A DNA stretch of 39,609 nucleotides, taken from NCBI GenBank assembly GCA_024697785.1, contig JAILEU010000039.1, positions 1 through 39,609 of the forward strand. The letters are read 5' to 3'. The notes below the pieces were generated by a model. It made no database searches and was not told the origin of the DNA. It saw nothing but the letters and a program-made list of their open reading frames with translations. The stretch's first letter is position 1, and each line of letters starts with the position of its first letter. Of the stretch, positions 33,708 to 39,609 are shown piece after piece. Source of the DNA: Bacteroidaceae bacterium. GTDB lineage: Bacteria; Bacteroidota; Bacteroidia; Bacteroidales; Bacteroidaceae. The position numbers were made by a program, and so were the translations under genes.

Positions 33708-34916
33708 TTAGTGAGAGATGTGCAGGAGGGTTTTGAAGATTTCGAAGGTTTCCTTGTCGCCGGTGTATTTCCCTTTGTCCTCGCTCATCTTGCAGGTGGG
33801 GCTCCATTCGCGTTTCTCCGTTATCTTCGACGCCACCAGCTTGATGACGATGTTCATCGGCTGGATGCCCAGCTCGCCGAAGTCACATGTCAGGTGCGTG
33901 CCGATGCCGTAGCTGTCCTGCACACGTCCTGCCACAGCCTGGTGGAGGGCCAGCGCACGGTCGGTGTCGAGCGCATTGCTGAACACCACCTGCTTCGATG
34001 TCGGGTCGATGCCGAACTCGCGGTACTTCTCGCAGATCTTCTCGAGCTGCTCGAGGTTGTCGCCGCTATCGACGCGCAGTCCGCTGAACACGCGGGCGAA
34101 GTGTTCCGAGAAATTGTCCGCGAAGGCCTTGAAGCCGAACGTGTCGTAGAGGAATATGCCCAGGCTGCCGATGAACGTCTTCTGCCACATGTCCATGGCG
34201 ATGTGGTTCGCCTCCTGCGGTCCGTACATGCCGGCGATGGACGATATGAACTCATGGGCCATGGTGCCGATGGGTGTCACGCCATATTTCATGGCAAACC
34301 ACACGGTGCTGCTGCCTGTGAACACGCCCGGGCCCTTCACAGCCTTCGAAGCATCGGTGAACGCCCTCATCATGGCATCCTCGGCGTCGTGCGAGAGGCG
34401 TCGGCGGCAGCCGAAGTCGGCCACCTTCAGTCCGCCCTCCAGCATCCGCACCGCCTTGTCGTACGACTTGCGGTAGTAGGCCTCGTAGTCCACCTTGTCA
34501 ATGTCGCCGTTCACGATGTGGAACAGCTCGGACACGATGGCCAGCACCTTCACCTCGAGCAGCACCGTCTGGTGCCAGTAGCCCTCGAAGGCAATCGACA
34601 GATGTCCCTCGGCGTCCTGCTCCACCGTCACCCAGTCGGCGCTGTAACGGAAGCCCTTCAGGTAGGTGTAGAACCACGTGGGGATGTACTTGCAGCGATG
34701 TTCCATGTACGCCTGCTCCTCGTCGGTAAAGCGCAGGTCCTCAAGGTACTTCACCTGTTCGCGCACCAGCTCGGCAAAGCCCTTGGGATAGACCGTGTTG
34801 TTACGGTCCACAAAGCGATAGCGCACCATGGCGCGCGGATAGCAGTTCAGGATAGCACAGCACATACTGAACTTATACAGGTCATCGTCTGTGAAATGAT
34901 TGATTATCGGCTTCAT
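33708..34916 (-). CDS. pncB: Nicotinate phosphoribosyltransferase
   Basis: 402 residues, standard PncB length. MKPIINHFTDDDLYKFSMC at the start, RYRFVDRNN, FGCRRRLSHDAEDAMMRAF, GSSTVWFAMKYG, then PIGTMAHEF (site of the phosphorylated His), and DSGDNLEQLEKI with PRPP-binding residues. It joins nicotinate to PRPP with ATP in the NAD salvage (Preiss-Handler) pathway, in the cytosol. It converges with the U32 gene; only 10 bp of GGGTTAG repeat separates the stops. The region upstream of its start has no clear TAnnTTTG box. Confidence 0.96.
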   Translation of the reverse strand: MKPIINHFTDDDLYKFSMCCAILNCYPRAMVRYRFVDRNNTVYPKGFAELVREQVKYLEDLRFTDEEQAYMEHRCKYIPTWFYTYLKGFRYSADWVTVEQDAEGHLSIAFEGYWHQTVLLEVKVLAIVSELFHIVNGDIDKVDYEAYYRKSYDKAVRMLEGGLKVADFGCRRRLSHDAEDAMMRAFTDASKAVKGPGVFTGSSTVWFAMKYGVTPIGTMAHEFISSIAGMYGPQEANHIAMDMWQKTFIGSLGIFLYDTFGFKAFADNFSEHFARVFSGLRVDSGDNLEQLEKICEKYREFGIDPTSKQVVFSNALDTDRALALHQAVAGRVQDSYGIGTHLTCDFGELGIQPMNIVIKLVASKITEKREWSPTCKMSEDKGKYTGDKETFEIFKTLLHISH

Positions 34917-35040
34917 ACTATATATTTTTTGGACATTTATTACTTGATTATTACACTACGAATTACACGTATTTTACGAATTTTTTTGAACACAAATTAT
35001 CACAAATTATCACAAATTTTTGGCGAACACGGATTGAACG

Positions 35041-35228
35041 GATGAATTACCGCTTCGCGGTTTTTTAGAGTCTGCTTCGCAGAGAAATCTTGGAGCAGCG
35101 AAAGCAAAGTCAAACTTGTTTGAACCGACGCCAAACCGAGAGCCATCAAGCTTGCTTGAATGGCCGAGGTGCGAAGGAGGAAGAGCGAAGCTCAACTATG
35201 CCGAGTCGCGACAAGATTAGACAAAGTC
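35041..35228 (-). repeat. Composite variable-hairpin element A5 with neighbouring hairpins
   Basis: Read on the reverse strand it opens GACTTTGTCTAATCTTG then TCGCGACTCG, and closes TTTCGCTGCTCCAAG, the conserved flanks of the family. The interior holds a hairpin with left arm GCCATTCAAG, loop CAAG, right arm CTTGATGGC (35142-35164; one bulged T), plus a half hairpin TTCAAA/TTTGA. It looks like one element nested in or recombined with another. ATTT flanks both ends. Next to it (35049-35061 and 35069-35083) lie ACCGC TTC GCGGT and TCTGC TTC GCAGA. Confidence 0.7.
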
Positions 35229-35296
35229 AAATTTTTCAAAAATTATAATCAAAATTTCACAAAATCCTGCGCAAAAATCCACTTAATCCCAATAGC

Positions 35297-35624
35297 GCGC
35301 CCCGAAGGGGCATGGAGAACATAGCCCAGGGCAATGCCCTGGGTACAAGAGGCAGAGGTAACGTTCGCCCTGAAAGGGCAAAAGAATTAATATTGAAGGC
35401 TTTTGACTTAGTCTTATCTTGTCGCGACTCGGCCAAACAAATAAGTTTGTTGGCTCTCGCTGCTCCAAGATTTGCCCTTTCAGGGCGCGGAATGATATGT
35501 GCCCGAATAATCCCAGGGCGTTGCCCTGGGCTATGTGCTTTTGCCCTTACAGGGCGAAAGTTACCCTCGCTGCTTATACCCAGGGCGTTGCCCTGGGCTA
35601 CATGCTTGTTGCCCCTTCGGGGCG
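35297..35624. repeat. REP/BIME-like array of GCCC palindromes, mirrored around element A3
   Basis: Eight palindromes: GCCCCGAAGGGGC, CCCAGGGCAATGCCCTGGG, GCCCTGAAAGGGC, then after A3 GCCCTTTCAGGGC, CCCAGGGCGTTGCCCTGGG, GCCCTTACAGGGC, a second CCCAGGGCGTTGCCCTGGG and GCCCCTTCGGGGC. The right side is largely the inverted copy of the left. Open frames here (rich in Arg, Pro and Gly) are by-products of the repeat. This cluster fills the centre of the 1.0-kb gene-free gap 34917-35937. Confidence 0.85.
35405..35469 (+). repeat. Variable-hairpin element, copy A3
   Basis: It starts GACTTAGTCTTATCTTG, then TCGCGACTCG, and ends TCTCGCTGCTCCAAG. Hairpin: left arm GCCAAACAAA (one bulged A), loop TAAG, right arm TTTGTTGGC (35432-35454). 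Confidence 0.8.
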
Positions 35625-35779
35625 CCATCGGATGATTGCGGATAATCATATAATTTTTACAAAATCCTGCGCCCTACGTTCGGCGTGCGAAGCCATCGCC
35701 GCAATGAATTAGTATAATTCGTAAAATTAGTAGTGAAAAAAGATTTTTGGAGTTCAGGAGTTGAGCTTCGCTCTTCCTC

Positions 35780-35832
35780 TGTCGCGACTCGGCAGAGTTC
35801 AAACCAGTTTGACTCTGCTCTCGCTGCTCCAT
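35780..35832 (+). repeat. Variable-hairpin element, copy A4
   Basis: Flanks TGTCGCGACTCG and TCTCGCTGCTCCA. Hairpin: left arm GCAGAGTTCAAA (one bulged T), loop CCAG, right arm TTTGACTCTGC (35792-35818). It is preceded by the small hairpin GAGC TTC GCTC and flanked by GGAGTTCA octamers. Confidence 0.8.
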
Positions 35833-35937
35833 CGGTTCAGGAGTTCAGACGATACCTTTGTATGCAGATATTCGTAAGAAATACTATTTTTCTTAACTCT
35901 TAATTCTTAATTCTTAACTAAATAAACCTCTTCCCTC

Positions 35938-36657
35938 TCACTTCAGCAGCTTGGCGATTTGTTTGGGTGTGGCGTTGGGGAGTAGGCGCGTCATGTGGTC
36001 CACCATGCGGCGGTAGGATTCGTCGGGCGGCAGGCTGCTGTGGCAGGCCTCTTTGCCCACCAGCCTCTCGGGGGTGGTGAGCAGGGACCAGCCGAAGCCG
36101 TATTCCCGTCCGTGCTTGTCCGTGGGATAGACAAAGTCCTCGGTTACGATGCGGCAGCTCATCTGCAGCCGCGCGACGTAGGCGTCGAACCGCGAGCGCA
36201 TGTTCTTGCCGGTAAAGTCGCAGGCGGCTCGCAGCTCGCGTGCCACCATGCTGCCCTCTTCGCGCAGGGTTGAGAGGATGATGTCCTCGATGCTGTCCTT
36301 CTCGGGCGGAGGCGTCTGGCTCCGCCGCCAGTTGCAGAAATCGGGCCACCAGGCGCGGCTGATGAACCCCGCCTTGCCTGCGAAGAACTTGCCGTACAGG
36401 CTGTTGCCCTCGCGTATGGCCGAGCCTTTCCATTGCCATAGGGGCCACTCCCACGAGCCGTCGGGAAACACCGTGTAGCGACATTCCTCGGCCATTAGCG
36501 CCTCGGCCGAGAAGCCCGCTATCCCGCTCTCCAGCAGGGGCAGGAATCCCACCTGACCGATGCACTCGATCAGCTCTGGGCAGGTGTGGATTTCATGCCA
36601 GACGTGGTCGGCTGCGCCTCGTGAAAGGCTGCTGAAATAGGTCGTCAGGTCGCTCAT
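35938..36657 (-). CDS. Winged-helix DNA-binding-like protein (AlkZ/YcaQ-related)
   Basis: 239 residues, soluble. Segments such as YTVFPDGSWEWPLWQWKGSA, KFFAGKAGFISRAWWPDFCN, IILSTLREEGSMVARELRAA and CDFTGKNMRSRFDAYVARLQ followed by MSCRIVTEDF suggest tandem winged-helix units as in AlkZ-related (HTH_42-like) proteins, in which E. coli YcaQ/AlkZ unhooks DNA cross-links. The protein is shorter than AlkZ, and I cannot confirm the QxQ or QxD catalytic motif, so glycosylase activity is not claimed. It has its own strong promoter within a duplicated 78-bp element (36714-36745). It stands alone, with a repeat-filled kilobase downstream. Confidence 0.6.
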   Translation of the reverse strand: MSDLTTYFSSLSRGAADHVWHEIHTCPELIECIGQVGFLPLLESGIAGFSAEALMAEECRYTVFPDGSWEWPLWQWKGSAIREGNSLYGKFFAGKAGFISRAWWPDFCNWRRSQTPPPEKDSIEDIILSTLREEGSMVARELRAACDFTGKNMRSRFDAYVARLQMSCRIVTEDFVYPTDKHGREYGFGWSLLTTPERLVGKEACHSSLPPDESYRRMVDHMTRLLPNATPKQIAKLLK

Positions 36658-36713
36658 GATGTCGGGAGGGGTTTTTTCCGGATGTTAATAATTCGTTTTT
36701 ATTTTTTCGCCTG

Positions 36714-36745
36714 CAAAGGTAGTGCAAGGCGAGAGGAAATGCAAA
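36714..36745 (-). promoter_or_regulatory. Promoter of the winged-helix gene
   Basis: On the reverse strand, -33 TTTG (36742-36745), a 20-bp spacer and -7 TACCTTTG (36714-36721). The same box arrangement in the second repeat copy ends in TACCTTTA, having lost the final G. Confidence 0.8.
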
Positions 36746-36875
36746 TTTATTTGCAATTTCCCGAGCCGCCGCCTACCTAAAAGCCCCGCAGGAGATTAAA
36801 GGTAGTGCAAGGCGAGAGGAAATGCAAATTTATTTGCAATTTCCCGAGCCGCCGCCTACCTAAAAGCCCCGCAGG
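36714..36875 (-). repeat. Tandem duplication of the promoter-bearing element (copies 2 and 3)
   Basis: Two identical 78-bp units (36715-36792 and 36798-36875), offset 83 bp with AGATT between them. Each contains GCAAATTTATTTGC at its centre and AAAGGTAGTGCAAGGCGAG at its left end. They match the serC-upstream element at 519-588. Confidence 0.9.
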
Positions 36876-36925
36876 GGTTGAGAGTAGGGGAAATGTTTGC
36901 GGGACATTCATATTTTCAAAAGATA

Positions 36926-36957
36926 TTTGGATTTTCGTCTGATATGCGCTATCTTCG
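36926..36957 (+). promoter_or_regulatory. Promoter of menG
   Basis: -33 TTTG (36926-36929), a 20-bp spacer, and -7 TATCTTCG (36950-36957, one base off TAnnTTTG). Transcription would start near 36964, 19 nt before the ATG at 36983, which rules out the longer upstream frame. Confidence 0.75.
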
Positions 36958-36982
36958 CGGCGTTCTTTTAAGTGTTTTTCCG

Positions 36983-37678
36983 ATGCCAAAGAAAGAAGGA
37001 ATACGCGCGATGTTTGACAACATAGCCGGGGGTTACGACCGGTTTAACCACCTGACGTCTTTGTATGCCGACCGCGGCTGGCGTCGTCGGGCGGTCCGGC
37101 GGATTGTGGATACGGACCGTCCGTTGACGATTCTCGACGTAGCGACGGGCACGGCCGATATGGCTATTGCTGTGGCGAAGCGTGCGGCTGAAGGGTCGCA
37201 CGTCGTGGGCATAGACCTCTCGGAGGGTATGCTGGAGGTGGGACGGCAGAAGGCAGCTGGCTTGCCCGTGACGCTTCAGCAGGGCGACGCCGAGGCAATG
37301 ACGTTTGCGGACGCCTCGTTCGACCGCGTCTGCGTGGCGTTCGGCGTCAGGAACTTCGAACATCTGGCTCAGGGGCTGAAGGAGATGTGCCGGGTGCTGA
37401 AGCCCGGGGGGCGGCTTGTGATGCTGGAGCTGTCGTACCCCGACAACCGCCTGCTGCTGTGGTTCTACAAGCTATACGCGTTCCGCTTCATGCCGCTGGT
37501 GGGGACGAAGCTGACGGGCAGCCGAGGCCCCTACAGCTACCTGCCTGATTCCATCCTGACGTTTCCCAAGCCTCCGGCGTTCCTGCCCATGCTGCGCGAA
37601 GCCGGCTTTGGCGTGGCTACGGCCAGGAGCCTAACGTTTGGCGTCTGCCGCATGTATGTTGCGGAGAAACTGGGCTGA
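36983..37678 (+). CDS. menG: Demethylmenaquinone methyltransferase
   Basis: 231 residues from the ATG at 36983, set by the promoter. UbiE/MenG motifs: FDNIAGGYDRFNHLTSL, ILDVATGTADMAI (SAM-binding), GIDLSEGMLEVGR, GDAEAMTFADASFDRVCVAF and FGVRNFEHLAQGLKEMCRVL, with GGRLVMLELSYP and SYLPDSILTFP after it. It adds the final methyl group in menaquinone synthesis. Menaquinone is the quinone of Bacteroidales, hence menG rather than ubiE. The last 48 bp overlap the 3' end of the convergent TIM-barrel gene, so both strands code there. Confidence 0.95.
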   Translation: MPKKEGIRAMFDNIAGGYDRFNHLTSLYADRGWRRRAVRRIVDTDRPLTILDVATGTADMAIAVAKRAAEGSHVVGIDLSEGMLEVGRQKAAGLPVTLQQGDAEAMTFADASFDRVCVAFGVRNFEHLAQGLKEMCRVLKPGGRLVMLELSYPDNRLLLWFYKLYAFRFMPLVGTKLTGSRGPYSYLPDSILTFPKPPAFLPMLREAGFGVATARSLTFGVCRMYVAEKLG

Positions 37679-38500
37679 GAAAGCGGCGTCGTTGAGCATG
37701 TCGGATGAGCCGTAGTGCTCGACGGTCAGCCAGCCGTCGTAGTTCGACGCGCGGAGCTGGCCGATGATCAGTCCGAAGGGCACGATGCCCTTGCCGATGG
37801 CGGGCGAATGGCCGTCGTGAGGCGCGAGGCGGTCCTTCAGGTGGACGTGGTGTATGCGGGGCATCAAATGGTTGAGGGCAGCCATCACGTCCTCGCCGCT
37901 AAAGACGTAGTTGCCCGTGTCGAAGACATGTCCCAGCTCGGGCGAGGCGGCAAAGAGGCGGTCGAGCGACGGCGTGTCGTAGCAGAGCGAGCGCGGATTG
38001 TCGAAGTCCTCGACGAGGATCTCCAGCCCCCGTTCGGAGGCACGTTTGGCGAAGGCCGCTATGCGCCCTACGGCGGCGTCGCGCAGGGAGTCAACCGATT
38101 CTGATGGCTGTTCGCTGGGCAGGAACCCGGGCACAAGCAGCACGCGTTTCCATCCGCTTTGTTCCATGAAGGTAAGCGCCTGTTCCTCAGCCTTGTCCTG
38201 AGGACCGGCCACGAAGTCTATCCACGCTATGGCGCAGGCATGGGCGAAGCCGAGGCTGTCGAGCGTGCGTAGCTGACGGGCGGGGATGGTTGTGCTGACG
38301 TCAACACCCGTGTAGCCCATGTCGCGTACGCGGGTGGCCGCTTCGGCGTAGCTGATGTGCTCTTGCTGGGCGATGGTGGCGATATGGTCTGCGAAGATGG
38401 AGAGCCGTGGCGCCTGCGGACGGCTGCACGACGAAAGGGCGATGAGCAAGGACAGAAGGACTGTCGTGACGATGTGCGTGTGGAGACGTAACGGTTTCAT
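37631..38500 (-). CDS. Xylose-isomerase-like TIM-barrel lipoprotein
   Basis: 289 residues. Lipoprotein signal VLLSLLIALSSC. The mature part is a sugar-phosphate isomerase/epimerase (AP endonuclease 2 superfamily) barrel: MGYTGVDVSTTIP, KRVLLVPGFLP, LEILVEDFDN, LGHVFDTGNYVFSGEDV, IHHVHLKDRLAP and GWLTVEHYG. The Glu, Asp, His and Glu positions that bind the metal appear present. Exported members of the family occur in Bacteroidales near carbohydrate genes; the substrate is unknown. The start overlaps the stop of the upstream GT2 gene by 4 bp (ATGA), so the two form an operon. The 3' end overlaps menG by 48 bp. Confidence 0.85.
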   Translation of the reverse strand: MKPLRLHTHIVTTVLLSLLIALSSCSRPQAPRLSIFADHIATIAQQEHISYAEAATRVRDMGYTGVDVSTTIPARQLRTLDSLGFAHACAIAWIDFVAGPQDKAEEQALTFMEQSGWKRVLLVPGFLPSEQPSESVDSLRDAAVGRIAAFAKRASERGLEILVEDFDNPRSLCYDTPSLDRLFAASPELGHVFDTGNYVFSGEDVMAALNHLMPRIHHVHLKDRLAPHDGHSPAIGKGIVPFGLIIGQLRASNYDGWLTVEHYGSSDMLNDAAFSAQFLRNIHAADAKR

Positions 38501-39609
38501 GGGCGTGGAAGTTGGTTGAATGTATGCTTATGTCGTAGGTGGTATTGCACGAGTATGGAATAGGGATAGCGTTCGGGCACGTAGAGCGAGGGGTTGCCTG
38601 CGGCTTTGGCCGCGGCTATGTTCTCCTCGCGGCTGGCGACTAAGTCGGGCTTCTGGCGGCGGAAGGCGCGGCGGGCGCGGAAGACGGCGAGGAAGTTGCG
38701 CCCTTCGCCCTTGGCGAGGAAGCTCAGGGCGGCCACGATGTCGAGCACGCCTCGGATGCGCATCACGTGGCGCAGCTCGGCGGGGGGTAGGTTCTTATAG
38801 AGCATCAGCAGGTTGTTGCGGAAGTTAAGGAACGTCTTGCGGGGGCTGCCGGCCTGAAGCGAGGCCCCTCCGACGTGCCATACCACGCTTTCCGTCACGC
38901 AGGCTATGCGACGTCCGCGGCAACGCATCCGCCAGCAGAAGTCAATCTCCTCCATGTGGGCAAAGAAACGCCCGTCCAGTCCGCCTGCGGCCCGGAAATC
39001 GTCCATGCGGACAAACAGGGCTGCACCTGTGGCCCAGAGAAGGCTGTTAGAATTAGGAATTAGGAATGAGGAATTAGGAATTGGGTGTGAGGGGTTAGAG
39101 GTTAGGTTAGAGGTTAGGGGTGAGGGGTTAGTTCCGTCGTACTGTCCATGGTCGGTCTCGACGGTATTGAAGATGCGTCCGCGGCAGAAGGGGTAGCCAT
39201 AGCGGTCGAGGAATCCTCCGCAGGCGCCGGCATATTCGAAGCGGGTGGGCTCGCGCTGGCTCAGCAGCTTGGGCTGGCAGGCGGCATAATCGGGGTGGCT
39301 GTCCATGAAGCGTACGAGGGGCTTGAGCCAGCCCTCGCCGACCTCCACATCGTCGTTGAGCAGCACGGCATACTCGGCATCCACCTGAGCCAGAGCGCGG
39401 TTGTAGCCTTCGGCAAAGCCGTAGTTCTTGTCGAGAGCCACCACGCGCACAGAGGGGAATTGCTCGCGGACCAACGCTATCGACCCGTCCGTCGAGCCGT
39501 TGTCGGCCACCACCACCTCCACGTCCTCGCCCTGGCTATGCCGGACCACCGAGGGGAGAAACTGCCGCAGCAGATGCTCGGCATTCCAAGAGAGTATGAC
39601 GACAGAAAC
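38497..39609 (-). CDS. Family 2 glycosyltransferase with in-frame heptamer repeats (5' end off the right edge)
   Basis: At least 370 residues visible; the reading begins VSVVILSWNAEHLLRQF at the window edge, so only a few N-terminal residues are missing. Rhamnosyltransferase-like GT2 motifs: VVVADNGSTDGS, NYGFAEGYNRAL, VLLNDDVEV (DxD type), ATGAALFVRMDDFRAAGGLD, and FAHMEEIDFCWRMR with the catalytic ED-type pair. Between FNTVETDHGQYDG and WATGAAL lie about 30 residues, beginning TNPSPLTSNLTSN, encoded by GGGTTAG and GGAATTA repeats (39047-39131) not expected in the family. Likely role: surface polysaccharide assembly. The downstream TIM-barrel lipoprotein overlaps by 4 bp. Confidence 0.9.
   Translation of the reverse strand, partial: VSVVILSWNAEHLLRQFLPSVVRHSQGEDVEVVVADNGSTDGSIALVREQFPSVRVVALDKNYGFAEGYNRALAQVDAEYAVLLNDDVEVGEGWLKPLVRFMDSHPDYAACQPKLLSQREPTRFEYAGACGGFLDRYGYPFCRGRIFNTVETDHGQYDGTNPSPLTSNLTSNPSHPIPNSSFLIPNSNSLLWATGAALFVRMDDFRAAGGLDGRFFAHMEEIDFCWRMRCRGRRIACVTESVVWHVGGASLQAGSPRKTFLNFRNNLLMLYKNLPPAELRHVMRIRGVLDIVAALSFLAKGEGRNFLAVFRARRAFRRQKPDLVASREENIAAAKAAGNPSLYVPERYPYSILVQYHLRHKHTFNQLPRP
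39047..39131 (-). repeat. Heptamer arrays inside the glycosyltransferase gene
   Basis: GGAATTA-type units (39047-39082) join GGGTTAG and AGGTTAG units (39083-39131). On the coding strand three units read CCTCA where the perfect repeat has CCTAA, which changes the would-be TAA stop codons to TCA. Confidence 0.85.

Noticed and set aside
35312-35712. Proteins rich in Arg, Pro, Gly and Leu encoded in the pncB downstream gap
   Set aside because: Frames on both strands consist wholly of GCCC palindromes and hairpin elements; they have no promoter, leader or codon pattern of a gene.
36878-36982. Longer start for menG
   Set aside because: The -33 and -7 boxes at 36926-36957 lie inside that extension, so the transcript starts after it.

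Overview
The window is about 39.6 kb of chromosome from a GC-rich member of the Bacteroidales, most likely Prevotellaceae. I infer this from the Bacteroidetes-type promoters (TTTG, about 20 bp, TAnnTTTG), the near absence of Shine-Dalgarno sequences, the many type II lipoprotein signals, and the gene content (GH18, GH43, GH16, CotH, golvesin-domain amidase, PepO, MenG). There are no tRNA or rRNA genes, no prophage and no CRISPR array. The only RNA gene is rnpB.

Layout. 1-455: start of serC (reverse, runs off the left edge). 704-2464: secreted GH18 chitinase fused to a ThuA-like domain. 2634-4797: small protein plus ygiQ (reverse). 5026-7977: cell-wall amidase-like golvesin protein (reverse). 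8185-10946: CotH protein and a GT2 glycosyltransferase. 10953-14873: reverse operon of CDP-alcohol phosphatidyltransferase, GtrA-acyltransferase fusion and GH43 arabinanase. 15088-15502: rnpB. 15645-17595: YihY/BrkB and rlmH. 18279-22419: reverse group of pepD, a beta-helix lipoprotein and an EEP nuclease. 22526-23405: small membrane protein and an OmpH-like protein with a terminator. 23481-26873: reverse operon of rsmG, MBL hydrolase, beta-barrel, hotdog thioesterase and GH16. 26980-33697: forward ABC-F, pepO, metA and U32 peptidase. 33708-34916: pncB (reverse). 35938-36657: winged-helix protein (reverse). 36983-37678: menG. 37631-39609: reverse TIM-barrel lipoprotein and GT2 (runs off the right edge).

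The genes are mostly ordinary. The remarkable part is what lies between, and sometimes inside, them. Nearly every gap holds structured repeats: (a) tandem 7-9-mers, often mirrored as inverted blocks; (b) a roughly 60-bp element with conserved flanks around a hairpin whose stem sequence differs in each copy but keeps its pairing, a one-base bulge in the left arm and a four-base NNAG loop; (c) an array of six different hairpins joined by GGTTTA; (d) a 73-bp MITE-like element with GTGACGGGTT ends, one copy of which is split by element (b); (e) a roughly 75-bp palindromic element carrying a promoter, present upstream of serC and twice in tandem upstream of the winged-helix gene; (f) REP/BIME-like GCCC palindromes.

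The same tandem repeats also lie in frame inside at least five proteins: YgiQ, CotH (two places), a GT2, the signal region of GH43 and the signal region of the beta-helix lipoprotein. A different hairpin element sits in the ABC-F protein. In two of the genes, single-base variants sit exactly where a perfect repeat would give a stop codon. The units are 7 or 8 bp, so gain or loss of one unit would shift the frame. I regard this repeat ecosystem, mobile variable hairpins plus translated slippage-prone arrays, as the part of the window most worth a second look.
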